This document shows, one piece after another, positions 27,964-38,053 of a DNA stretch of 64,000 nt. This stretch comes from Caldimonas mangrovi (GTDB lineage: Bacteria > Pseudomonadota > Gammaproteobacteria > Burkholderiales > Burkholderiaceae_C): contig NZ_JAMKFE010000003.1 in the NCBI RefSeq assembly GCF_023721835.1, positions 186,001 to 250,000 on the forward strand, in the 5' to 3' direction. Position 1 is the first letter of the stretch. Each line of letters starts with the position of its first letter. Both the position numbers and the translations under genes were made by a program. The notes beneath the pieces were generated by a model, which saw only the letters and a list, made by a program, of their open reading frames with translations, did not search any database and was not told where the DNA came from.

Positions 27964-28857
27964 TCAGAGCATGCCCTTGAGCAGCTTGCCCATCTCGGAC
28001 GGGTTGCGCGTGACCTTGAAGCCGCACTCTTCCATGATGGCGAGCTTGGCGTCGGCAGTGTCGGCGCCACCGGAGATCAGTGCCCCGGCATGGCCCATGC
28101 GCTTGCCCGGAGGCGCGGTGACACCGGCGATGAAGCCGACGATGGGCTTTTTCATGTGGTCTTTGCACCAGCGCGCCGCTTCGGCTTCGTCGGGGCCGCC
28201 GATCTCGCCGATCATGATCACCGCATCGGTGTCCGGATCGTCGTTGAACATGCGCATCACGTCGATATGCTTGAGGCCGTTGATCGGGTCACCGCCGATG
28301 CCGACCGCGCTCGACTGGCCGAGACCCAGCTCGGTGACCTGGGCGACCGCTTCGTACGTCAGCGTGCCGGAGCGCGAGACGACGCCGATGCGGCCCTTGC
28401 GATGGATGTGGCCGGGCATGATGCCGATCTTGATTTCATCGGGCGTGATCAGACCAGGGCAGTTCGGGCCGAGCAGCAGGGTTTCCTTGCCGCCGGCCGC
28501 GACCTTGGCCTTCATCCTGTTGCGCACTTCCAGCATGTCGCGCACCGGAATGCCTTCGGTGATGCAGATCGCCAGATCCAGGTCGGCCTCGACGGCTTCC
28601 CAGATGGCCGCGGCGGCGCCGGCGGGCGGCACGTAGATCACGCTGACGGTCGCGCCGGTGGCCTTCGCGGCTTCAGAGACATTCGCGTAGATGGGGATGC
28701 CTTCGAAGTCTTCGCCGGCCTTCTTGGGGTTCACGCCAGCGACGAAGCAGTTCTTGCCATTGGCGTAGTCGCGGCACATGCGGGTGTGGAATTGGCCCGT
28801 CTTGCCGGTGATGCCCTGGGTGATGACTTTCGTGTCCTTATTGATCAGGATGCTCAT
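27964..28857 (-). CDS. sucD: Succinyl-CoA ligase alpha subunit
   Basis: 297 aa, normal length. The CoA-binding Rossmann region starts at VITQGITGKTGQFHTR; LGPNCPGLITP and GRIGVVSRSGTLTYEA are family blocks, and the phosphorylated His is in RMGHAGALISGG at about residue 256. With SucC it makes succinate plus ATP (or GTP) from succinyl-CoA in the TCA cycle. It follows sucC by 20 bases and is closed by a terminator. An AGGAAAC site precedes the ATG. Confidence 0.97.
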   Translation of the reverse strand: MSILINKDTKVITQGITGKTGQFHTRMCRDYANGKNCFVAGVNPKKAGEDFEGIPIYANVSEAAKATGATVSVIYVPPAGAAAAIWEAVEADLDLAICITEGIPVRDMLEVRNRMKAKVAAGGKETLLLGPNCPGLITPDEIKIGIMPGHIHRKGRIGVVSRSGTLTYEAVAQVTELGLGQSSAVGIGGDPINGLKHIDVMRMFNDDPDTDAVIMIGEIGGPDEAEAARWCKDHMKKPIVGFIAGVTAPPGKRMGHAGALISGGADTADAKLAIMEECGFKVTRNPSEMGKLLKGML

Positions 28858-28877
28858 TTCAGTTTCCTCTCAGGGCT

Positions 28878-30034
<1,157 letters not shown>

Positions 30035-30038
<4 letters not shown>

Positions 30039-30637
30039 GGTGTGACTCTCTCTGGGTCGTCTACGGAAATGACCGGTCCGGCGGGGGGCCGGTACCAGCG
30101 CGGGTAAAACAGTCGGACCGCCTCGCCGTCGGAACGCAGCGCATGGCAGCGATCGAGCTGGAAGGGCGGGTTGTCGCTGGCGGCGGCGCCGCTTTCCTGC
30201 GTGTCGAGCACCTCACCGGCGAAGGCCTGGATCACGGCGGTCGGCAGCACCTGGGTCATCTCGGTCAGGTGCGTGCAGCCTTGGATGCCGCCGAGACGCT
30301 CCTTGACCGCCTGGCGGAAATTCTTGAACAGGTTGAGACCGACCAGACGGGCATAAGCATGGCCGTGGGCGTCGCAATGACCAGGGTAGGGCATGCCTTC
30401 GGTGATGGCACCGGCTTCGAGGATGTCGAGCTGTTCGTTGACGACCAGACGCAGGGTCATGTCGTGCACAGGCTCTCCGGCGAGGCGAACGCTGCCGGCC
30501 AGCGGGTAGTCGCGTGTCTTGACGTCGGTCAGGCGGGCGTCGACTTCCCAAAGCCCGTCGCCGCGGGCATAGACGGCAACGTCGATGCTGCGGCGGTGCT
30601 TGAGCTGGCGCTGGGGGGCAGCCGGAGGAAGTGCCAT
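30035..30637 (-). CDS. DUF2889-domain protein
   Basis: 200 aa. [60 protein letters not shown] and the terminal LFYPRWYRP are characteristic of DUF2889, a family common in Burkholderiales with unknown function. The His/Cys pattern ([17 protein letters not shown]) could bind metal. It is the first gene of the sucCD operon and overlaps sucC by four bases, suggesting a role tied to succinyl-CoA or to expression of the enzyme (inference). Confidence 0.88.
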
Positions 30638-30747
30638 GTCAGCCGGGAGTTACAGGCGGGTTTCAGGCCGGTTACGGCGAGCCCGTGACTTTAGCATGGT
30701 GCGCTGCACCAAACCTTGCGGGCGGCTGTCGCCCCCAGCGGGGCGCG

Positions 30748-31197
30748 TCAATCGTCGTCGGTGCCGCGCACCACCCGGCGGATCACCTCGGGCGAAAAGC
30801 CGCGCCCGGCCAGAAAGCGCATCTGCTTGACGCGCTGGGCGGGCTCGATCGCCGGGGTGCCGAACTTTTTCTGCCACAACGCCTGCGCCCGCTCGAATTC
30901 GGACGCCTGCAGCTGACCGACCGCCTGCGCGACCGCGTCGGTGTCGAGCTGGTGGGCATTCAGTTCCTGACGGATGCGGGCGGCGCCGAAACGGGCCGAT
31001 TTGCGGTGCAACAGCGATTCGACGAAACGGGCCTGCGAGAGCAGGCCTTTGGCTTCGAGTTCGTCGAGTGCCGCTTCGACCTGGCCCGGTTCTTCTTCGT
31101 GTGGGCGCAGCTTGCGCTCGAGTTCGGCGCGGGAATGTTCCCGCGCCGCCAGGTATTTCAGCGCCCGCCCCTTCAACGACAACTTGCCGAAACCCAT
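30748..31197 (-). CDS. recX: RecA regulatory protein RecX
   Basis: 149 aa, all-helical, built of the three RecX repeats. SLKGRALKYLAAREHSRAEL at the N terminus and SQARFVESLLHRKSARFGAA in the middle are family motifs. RecX caps and destabilises RecA filaments. It starts 20 bases after the recA stop on the same strand, the usual arrangement, and shares the LexA-controlled transcript. Length and context are both typical. Confidence 0.95.
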   Translation of the reverse strand: MGFGKLSLKGRALKYLAAREHSRAELERKLRPHEEEPGQVEAALDELEAKGLLSQARFVESLLHRKSARFGAARIRQELNAHQLDTDAVAQAVGQLQASEFERAQALWQKKFGTPAIEPAQRVKQMRFLAGRGFSPEVIRRVVRGTDDD

Positions 31198-31217
31198 GGC
31201 GGCGGGCGCGGTTGGGC

Positions 31218-32321
<1,104 letters not shown>

Positions 32322-32344
32322 TCGGTTCTCCAAAGATCCGGCGC

Positions 32345-32373
32345 ATTATCGCAAAAGCTGGATGTTTGTACAG
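32345..32373 (-). promoter_or_regulatory. recA promoter with LexA (SOS) box
   Basis: On the minus strand CTGTACAAACATCCAG (32373-32358) matches the CTGT-N8-ACAG LexA box with one mismatch and resembles the E. coli recA operator. A GATAAT -10 element lies at 32350-32345, with TGTACA as a partial -35 inside the box, so LexA binding would block polymerase. Confidence 0.82.
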
Positions 32374-32381
32374 TACTGGAT

Positions 32382-32426
32382 GAGGTCACCCCTACGCGCT
32401 TCGCGCGCCCTCCAAGGGGCGCCACC
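32382..32426. repeat. Short copy of the dispersed GC-rich repeat
   Basis: Reading on the minus strand, GGTGGCGCCCCTTGGAGGG is followed by GCGCGTAGGGGTGACC. Both ends match the element at 8753-8885 but the inner hairpins are missing. It sits between divergent recA and the response-regulator gene. Confidence 0.55.
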
Positions 32427-32546
32427 GGCAGCCCGGCACAGCCCGAGCTGCGATGGCCGCTCGGCAATGCGCGGTGGACCCGCCGCGCACACCTACAATC
32501 GGTCACAGCAGCGCACTCGAGCATCAAGAGCTGCAGGAGACATACG

Positions 32547-33218
32547 ATGCGGATCCTGATCGCTGAAGACGATCAAGTGCTGGCCGACGGCCTGCTGCGT
32601 TCGCTGCGCAGTTCGGGCTATGCGGTGGACCAGGTCGGCTCGGGAGCCGAGGCCGACGCGGCGCTGTCTTCGCACGAATTCGACCTGATCATCCTCGATC
32701 TCGGTCTGCCGAAGATGCACGGGCTGGAAGTGCTCCGGCGGCTGCGTGCGCGCGGCACCGCGACGCCTGTACTGATTCTGACGGCCGCCGACAGCGTCGA
32801 GGAGCGCGTCAAGGGGCTCGACCTCGGCGCCGACGATTACATGGCCAAGCCGTTTTCGCTGCAGGAACTGGAAGCGCGCGTGCGCGCACTGACCCGCCGC
32901 GGCCTGGGCACCGCGTCGAGCGTGATCAAGCATGGGCCGCTGACCTTCGATCAGACCGGCCGCGTGGCCTACATCAATGAGCAGATGATCGAGTTGTCGG
33001 CGCGCGAACTCAGCCTGCTTGAAGTGCTGCTGCAGCGCGCGGGGCGGCTGGTCAGCAAGGACCAGCTGGTCGAGCGCCTGTGCGAATGGGGCGAAGAGGT
33101 CAGCAACAACGCGATCGAGGTCTACATCCATCGCCTGCGCAAGAAGATCGAGCAGGGCCCCATCCGCATCGCTACCGTGCGTGGATTGGGCTACTGCCTC
33201 GAGAAGATCCCCGGCTGA
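32547..33218 (+). CDS. OmpR-family response regulator (TctD/QseB-like)
   Basis: 223 aa. The receiver domain (1-115) has the acidic pair EDD (8-10), phosphoacceptor Asp in LIILDLGLPKMHG (about 51) and Lys in MAKPFS. The winged-helix output domain (125-220) contains ELSARELSLLEVLLQRAGRL and EVYIHRLRKKIE. A GCAGGAGA site precedes the ATG at 32547. The stop overlaps the sensor kinase start by one base (TGATG), so the pair is coupled. It diverges from recA. The signal is unknown, though the kinase partner resembles TctE. Confidence 0.93.
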   Translation: MRILIAEDDQVLADGLLRSLRSSGYAVDQVGSGAEADAALSSHEFDLIILDLGLPKMHGLEVLRRLRARGTATPVLILTAADSVEERVKGLDLGADDYMAKPFSLQELEARVRALTRRGLGTASSVIKHGPLTFDQTGRVAYINEQMIELSARELSLLEVLLQRAGRLVSKDQLVERLCEWGEEVSNNAIEVYIHRLRKKIEQGPIRIATVRGLGYCLEKIPG

Positions 33219-34756
33219 TGCCCCCCAAGCCCTTTGCCACCGGCACCCCGGGGCAGCGTGAGCAGCGTTCGCTGTTCGGCGAGATTCTCGACTGGATGCT
33301 CGCGCCGCTGCTGCTGCTGTGGCCGATGAGCGTCGCGCTGACCTGGCTGGTGGCCGAGAACATCGCCAACCGGCCGTTTGACCGGGCGCTCGGCGAGACG
33401 GCGCGCTCGCTGGCGCAGCAGATCGTCTCGTCGCCGGAACAGACCGTGCAGCAGTTGCCGCGCGCGATCTCGGAGTTCCTGCGTGCGGACAATGTCGACA
33501 CCATCTATTTCCAGGTGCTCGGCACGCGCGGCGAATACGTCAGCGGTGACCGCGAGTTGCCGGTGCCCGACGCGGAACCGGTCCGTCCGGGCGAGGTCCG
33601 GCTGCGCAGCGACGAGGCGCACCACGAGCCGGTGCGCGTCGCGTACATGTGGGTCGCACTGCCGGGGGCGCCGGAGGACGGGCCGGCGCTGGTGCAGGTG
33701 GCCGAGACGCTCAACAAGCGCTCGCAGCTGGCGACCGAGATCATCAAGGGCGTCATCCTGCCGCAGTTCGTGATCCTGCCGGTCGCAGTGCTGCTGGTGT
33801 GGCTGGCGCTGTCACGCGGCATTGCGCCGCTGTCCGAGCTGCAGCAGCGAATACGGCGTCGGCGCAGCGACGACCTGAGCCCCATCGACGAGCGCGATGC
33901 CCCCGAGGAGGTCGCACCGCTGGTGCGCTCGATCAACGATCTGTTGGGGAGGCTGGACCAGTCGCTGCAGACACAGAAGCACTTTCTCGCTGACGCGGCG
34001 CACCAGCTGAAGACGCCGCTGGCGGGCTTGCGCATGCAGGCCGAGCTGGCGCAGCGCGAGATCGACGCCGGTCAGCGCGACCCGCAGGAGCTGAAGAAGT
34101 CGCTGCGCCAGATCGCGCGCTCGAGCCAGCGTGCGGCGCACATGGTCAACCAGCTGCTGTCATTGGCACGGGCCGAGAACCAGGGGCAGCTGCCGCACCG
34201 CCACGAGGTGCCGCTGGCGCGCCTGGCCATGGAGGCGGTGCACGACTTCGTGCCGCGAGCCATGGAGAAGCGCATCGACCTCGGCTACGAGGGACCCGAG
34301 CCCGGGCGTCCCGAGAGCGTCTCCGGTGCGCCGGGCACTCGCGTGCTTGGCAATCCGCTGCTGGTGAAGGAGCTGGCGCGCAACCTGGTCGACAACGCCA
34401 TCCTTTACACCCCGGAAGGCGGGACCGTGACGGTGCGGGTGTTCAACGACCCGTTCGGCCAAGTCAGCGTGCTGCAGGTCGAAGACTCCGGCCCGGGCAT
34501 TCCCGAGCAAGAGCGCGAGCTGGTGTTCCAGCCGTTCTATCGGGCTTTGGGCACCGATGTCGACGGCAGCGGGCTGGGGCTCGCGATCGTGCGCGAGATC
34601 GGACAGCAGCACGGGGCGGTGATCGCGATCGAGGACGCTCGCTGGGGCGGCGACGGCAGCCCGCGCGGCACGCGGGTGACGGTGCGCTTCCCGGCTGCGG
34701 CGCCGGGCCTGGAGCCTTCCGGCGAACCGGTTGCCGCGAACGAAGTGCACCCCTGA
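33218..34756 (+). CDS. Sensor histidine kinase (TctE-like)
   Basis: 512 aa. One membrane helix is near residues 27-50 and a second near 178-200, enclosing a periplasmic 2CSK_N-type domain as in TctE. A HAMP-like stretch (LSRGIAPLSELQQRI) leads to the H-box FLADAAHQLKTPLAG, then N-box NLVDNAILYTPEGG, G1 DSGPGIPEQE and G2 GSGLGLAIVREI. It phosphorylates the regulator encoded just before it, whose stop it overlaps by one base. TctE relatives sense tricarboxylates, but no tctABC transport genes are adjacent, so the ligand is open. ATG at 33218. Confidence 0.93.
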   Translation: MPPKPFATGTPGQREQRSLFGEILDWMLAPLLLLWPMSVALTWLVAENIANRPFDRALGETARSLAQQIVSSPEQTVQQLPRAISEFLRADNVDTIYFQVLGTRGEYVSGDRELPVPDAEPVRPGEVRLRSDEAHHEPVRVAYMWVALPGAPEDGPALVQVAETLNKRSQLATEIIKGVILPQFVILPVAVLLVWLALSRGIAPLSELQQRIRRRRSDDLSPIDERDAPEEVAPLVRSINDLLGRLDQSLQTQKHFLADAAHQLKTPLAGLRMQAELAQREIDAGQRDPQELKKSLRQIARSSQRAAHMVNQLLSLARAENQGQLPHRHEVPLARLAMEAVHDFVPRAMEKRIDLGYEGPEPGRPESVSGAPGTRVLGNPLLVKELARNLVDNAILYTPEGGTVTVRVFNDPFGQVSVLQVEDSGPGIPEQERELVFQPFYRALGTDVDGSGLGLAIVREIGQQHGAVIAIEDARWGGDGSPRGTRVTVRFPAAAPGLEPSGEPVAANEVHP

Positions 34757-34847
34757 GCGCAACTCGTGCCCGCGGCGGGCCCTTCCCCCCGAGCTGAGGG
34801 GGAGCGGTGATCCCAGGCCCCTCTGATGGGCGGATGCCGGCGACCCG

Positions 34848-34869
34848 ATCACTTTGCTGCGCCGCAGCT
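34848..34869 (+). repeat. Direct repeat copy A upstream of lipase genes
   Basis: A 22-base segment starting ATCACTTTGCTGCGCC is found here, about 120 bases before the first lipase, and again at 35984-36005 before the second. It marks the edge of the tandem duplication or a shared control site. The remainder of the 34757-34987 spacer holds a C-run/G-run hairpin (34784-34803) and no gene. Confidence 0.7.
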
Positions 34870-34987
34870 TTGGGTTATCCCCCGCATCGTCCTGACGTCT
34901 CACCGTCTTCAATGCCTCGACCGCGGTGGCGGGCGCTCACATCGCGCTCGGCCTGAACCGCGGCAACCGCGAGAAAAGGAGACCTTC

Positions 34988-35926
34988 GTGAAACGTCTGT
35001 TAGCCCGCGCGGCATGGGCCGCCGCCTGCCTGTGCGGCACGGCAGCGGCCCCGCTGGCCGCCCATGCGACCGACACCTACACGCAAACGCGCCATCCGAT
35101 CGTGCTCGTGCACGGCCTGCTCGGGTTCGACAGTCTGGGGCCCGTCAATTACTTCTATGGCGTGCCCGACGCCCTGCGCAGCGGCGGCGCGACGGTCTAC
35201 ACGGCCAGTGTTTCGGCGTCCAACTCGTCGGAGGTGCGCGGTGAGCAACTGCTGCGCGAGCTGCGTGCATTGCACGCTGTCCACGGCCACCAGAGATTCA
35301 ACCTGGTTGCACACAGTCATGGCGGCCACACCAGCCGCTACGTGGCGGCAGTGGCGCCGGAACTGGTCGCCTCGGTGACCACCGTGCACACGCCGCACGG
35401 TGGCAGCAAGACCGCCGACGGCGTCGAGGGACTGACGTCGTGGACCGGCACGACCGGGCCGGTGTCGGCGATCGCCGACGCGCTGTCGCGGCTGCTGAGC
35501 GCGCTGTCGGGCCGTCCCGAGCTGCCGCAGAACTCGCTGGCGGCGCTGCAGTCGCTCAGTACGCGGGGCGCGCAGGACTTCAACCGCCGCTTCCCACAGG
35601 GGCAGCCGGGCTCGGCCTGCGGGCAAGGGCCGGCCATCGTCAACGGCATCCGGTATTACTCGAGTGGCGGCACCTCAGTGCTGACCCACCTGCTCGACCC
35701 CGCCGACGGCTTCCTCGGTGCCACCAGCGTGTTCTTCGGCTTCGAGCCGAACGATGGGCTGGTCGGCCGGTGTTCGTCGCATTGGGGCGAAGTGCTGCGC
35801 GACGACTACCCATGGAATCACGTCGATGCGATCAACCACACCTTCGGGCTGAGGGCGTGGTTCACGCCCGATCCGGTGGCGTTCTATCGCGCTCAGGCCC
35901 ATCGGCTGCGGCAGGCTGGGTTGTAA
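34988..35926 (+). CDS. Secreted triacylglycerol lipase (family I.1/I.2), first copy
   Basis: 312 aa. A signal peptide (residues 1-28, KRLLARAAWAAACLC ... AAHA) precedes the mature lipase, which begins DTYTQTRHPIVLVHGLLGFD. The nucleophile elbow reads VAHSHGG instead of the family's usual VGHSHGG; the catalytic Asp is in NDGLVGRCSSHWG and the His in WNHVDAINHTFGL. It hydrolyses long-chain triglycerides after type II secretion. GTG start with AAAGGAGAC upstream. It is the first of two tandem paralogues followed by a Lif foldase. Two cysteines (SACGQG, GRCSS) match the conserved disulfide of subfamily I.2. Confidence 0.93.
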   Translation: MKRLLARAAWAAACLCGTAAAPLAAHATDTYTQTRHPIVLVHGLLGFDSLGPVNYFYGVPDALRSGGATVYTASVSASNSSEVRGEQLLRELRALHAVHGHQRFNLVAHSHGGHTSRYVAAVAPELVASVTTVHTPHGGSKTADGVEGLTSWTGTTGPVSAIADALSRLLSALSGRPELPQNSLAALQSLSTRGAQDFNRRFPQGQPGSACGQGPAIVNGIRYYSSGGTSVLTHLLDPADGFLGATSVFFGFEPNDGLVGRCSSHWGEVLRDDYPWNHVDAINHTFGLRAWFTPDPVAFYRAQAHRLRQAGL

Positions 35927-35983
35927 GCGGCGGTTCGTACTTGTGATCGCCGTGACGGCAGGCCGCGCCGCGCCGTCAGGCGC

Positions 35984-36005
35984 ATCACTTTGCTGCGCCG
36001 CAGCT
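35984..36005 (+). repeat. Direct repeat copy B upstream of second lipase
   Basis: It is identical over 22 bases to 34848-34869. It lies 112 bases before the second lipase start, against 119 for copy A, so position relative to the gene is nearly kept. Confidence 0.7.
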
Positions 36006-36031
36006 GCGGGCAAGTCCGCAGGGTCAAAAAC

Positions 36032-36043
36032 GAACGATCGTTC
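36032..36043. promoter_or_regulatory. Perfect 12-bp palindrome (candidate TetR-type operator)
   Basis: GAACGATCGTTC is a perfect palindrome in an A/T-rich setting 74 bases upstream of the second lipase start. It has no counterpart before the first lipase. TetR-family operators often look like this, but no such regulator is in the window. Confidence 0.45.
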
Positions 36044-36116
36044 TTTAATGCGCTCACCGCGCTCCTCGGACGCAGTAGCGCGAGGCGGCGCGGACATTCC
36101 ACAAGGAGACATCGAC

Positions 36117-37052
36117 GTGAAACGCTTGCTTGCGCGCACGGCCCTCGCGGCCGTCTGCCTCACCGCTCTCGGCACGACGGCGACGGCTCATGCCGCCGAT
36201 ACGTACACCCGGACCCGCCACCCGATCGTGCTGGTACACGGACTGTTCGGTTTCGATTCGGTCGGCATCGTCAACTATTGGTACCGCATACCGTCGTCGC
36301 TGCGTTCCGGAGGCGCCACCGTCTACGTGCCGCAGCAATCGGCCGCCAATGCCAGCGAGGTGCGCGGCGAGCAGCTGCTCGCCGAGTTGCGTCGGTTGAA
36401 GGCCGCCTACGGCCACGCAAAGTTCAACCTCGTCGGTCACAGCCATGGCGGGCAGACGGTGCGTTATGTGGCTGCCGTCGCACCCGAACTGGTCGCCTCG
36501 GTCACGACGGTCGGCACCCCGCACCAGGGCAGCCCCGTGGCTGACGCCGTCAAGCGCGGCACTGACGCGACCGGCAGCACGCAGGTGGTGGCCGGCATCG
36601 TCAATGGCTTCGCCGGCGTGATCAGCTTCCTGTCGGGCGCCTCGTCGCTGCCGCAGAACTCCGAGGCCGCAATGAATTCGCTGACGAGCGCCGGCGCCGC
36701 CAGCTTCAACGCACGCTTCCCGGCCGGTGCGCCGCCCACCTCCTGCGGCCAGGGGCCCTCGGCGGCAAACGGCGTGCGCTACTACTCTGCCGGCGGCACC
36801 GCGGTGCTGACCCACCTGCTCGACCCGACCGACGGCTTGCTCGGGGTCACGTCGCTGATGTTCAAGGGGGCGGCAAACGACGGCCTGGTCGGTCGCTGCT
36901 CATCGCACTGGGGCCAGGTGTTGCGTGACGACTATCCGTGGAACCACGTCGACCAGATGAACCACGCCTTCGGTCTGCGGGGGCTGTTCACGCCGGACCC
37001 GGTGGCGTTCTACCGGTCGCACGCGAACAGGCTGAAGCTGGCCGGGCTGTGA
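36117..37052 (+). CDS. Secreted triacylglycerol lipase (family I.1/I.2), second copy
   Basis: 311 aa, closely related to the preceding lipase from the signal peptide (KRLLARTALAAVCL) to the end. The elbow is the canonical VGHSHGG (Ser near residue 112); the Asp is in NDGLVGRCSSHWG and the His in WNHVDQMNHAFGL. The disulfide cysteines are kept. GTG start with ACAAGGAGAC upstream. Its stop overlaps the start of the Lif chaperone by one base, so this copy is the one most tightly linked to the foldase. Exported to the periplasm by Sec, folded by Lif, then secreted. Confidence 0.95.
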   Translation: MKRLLARTALAAVCLTALGTTATAHAADTYTRTRHPIVLVHGLFGFDSVGIVNYWYRIPSSLRSGGATVYVPQQSAANASEVRGEQLLAELRRLKAAYGHAKFNLVGHSHGGQTVRYVAAVAPELVASVTTVGTPHQGSPVADAVKRGTDATGSTQVVAGIVNGFAGVISFLSGASSLPQNSEAAMNSLTSAGAASFNARFPAGAPPTSCGQGPSAANGVRYYSAGGTAVLTHLLDPTDGLLGVTSLMFKGAANDGLVGRCSSHWGQVLRDDYPWNHVDQMNHAFGLRGLFTPDPVAFYRSHANRLKLAGL

Positions 37053-38005
37053 TGCAGCACCTGCATGCGCGCACGGCGTGGTGGGCGCTGGGAGCCGCGG
37101 GTCTGGCGCTGCTCGGCGCGATCGGCTGGGAGCTGGCGTGCCCCGACGGCTGCACTGCTGCGGCGGCGCAGACCCAGGCCGAACCGGGCGGAGCACCGAT
37201 CGGGCGCAGCGATGGCTTCAGCCTGATGGCCGCCGGCCCTGCAGGCCCTGCGCCATCACCGGCCGCCGGCCGTACACCGCAAGAGGTCGCCCACGCCGTG
37301 TTCTCCGAAGGCTCGTTGCGCGGCACCTTGCCGGACGGCGACTGGGGCGTCGATGCGAGCGGCCAGTTGCGTCCATCGATTGCGTTGCGCCGGCGCTTCG
37401 ACTACTACCTCGGCGCGCTCGGCGAGGCCAGCGTCGACGAACTGGGCGCGCTGATGCTCGCCGACGCGACCCGTGATGTCGGCGTCGAGGCGGCCGGCCG
37501 CGTTCGCGAGATCTGGCAGCGTTATGTGCAACTGCAGCAGCAGCGCTATGACCATCAGGTCAGACTCGGCGATCGCAGCAGCTGGGAGCCGGCGCTCGCC
37601 GAACGCCAGCTGGCACGCCGGCGGATCCTGGGGCCTGAATGGGCCGAAGCCTTCTACCGCGAGGAAGAAGAAGCGCTGAGGCGCGAGATGGCGACGGCGG
37701 CGCCGGCGCCGGAACCGACCGCACATTCGCTGCTGCTCGGCGGCGCGCCGGGCACCGACCCCGAGGTGTTGCACCAGCAGCGGGTGGCTCAGTTCGGCCC
37801 TGAAGCCGCGCAGCGCCTGCGTGAGGAAGACGCCGAGTGGGCGCGCTGGCAGCAGCGCGTCGCCCAGGCATACCGCGAAGTGGAAGTGCTCCGGCGGGCA
37901 CCGGAGCTGTCGGACCCGCAGCGCATGGCGGCCGTGGCGGCCTACCTCGAACGCCACTTCGACGAACGCGAACGCCTGCGCGTGCAGGCGTTGCTGGGGT
38001 TGTGA
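37052..38005 (+). CDS. lifO: Lipase-specific foldase (lipase chaperone, Lif)
   Basis: 317 aa. An N-terminal membrane anchor (residues 9-28, WWALGAAGLALLGAIGWELA) and a Pro/Ala-rich spacer precede the folding domain. The Lif signature RRRFDYYLGALGE (about 113-125; consensus RxxFDY(F/C)LSALGE) is present. The rest is highly charged and helical, as expected for the arms that wrap around the lipase. It stays in the inner membrane and folds the lipase in the periplasm. Translationally coupled to the second lipase (TGATG). Confidence 0.95.
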   Translation: MQHLHARTAWWALGAAGLALLGAIGWELACPDGCTAAAAQTQAEPGGAPIGRSDGFSLMAAGPAGPAPSPAAGRTPQEVAHAVFSEGSLRGTLPDGDWGVDASGQLRPSIALRRRFDYYLGALGEASVDELGALMLADATRDVGVEAAGRVREIWQRYVQLQQQRYDHQVRLGDRSSWEPALAERQLARRRILGPEWAEAFYREEEEALRREMATAAPAPEPTAHSLLLGGAPGTDPEVLHQQRVAQFGPEAAQRLREEDAEWARWQQRVAQAYREVEVLRRAPELSDPQRMAAVAAYLERHFDERERLRVQALLGL

Positions 38006-38042
38006 AAAATACTCGCGAGCAGCCGGCGGGCCGCTCGCGAGT
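38005..38042 (-). terminator. Terminator of the TRAP transporter operon
   Basis: ACTCGCGAGC (38011-38020) pairs perfectly with GCTCGCGAGT (38033-38042). On the minus strand it is followed by ATTTTT, 11 bases past the large-permease stop. It may also slow transcription coming from the lipase operon. Confidence 0.82.
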
Positions 38043-38053
38043 TCCCCCCTCCC

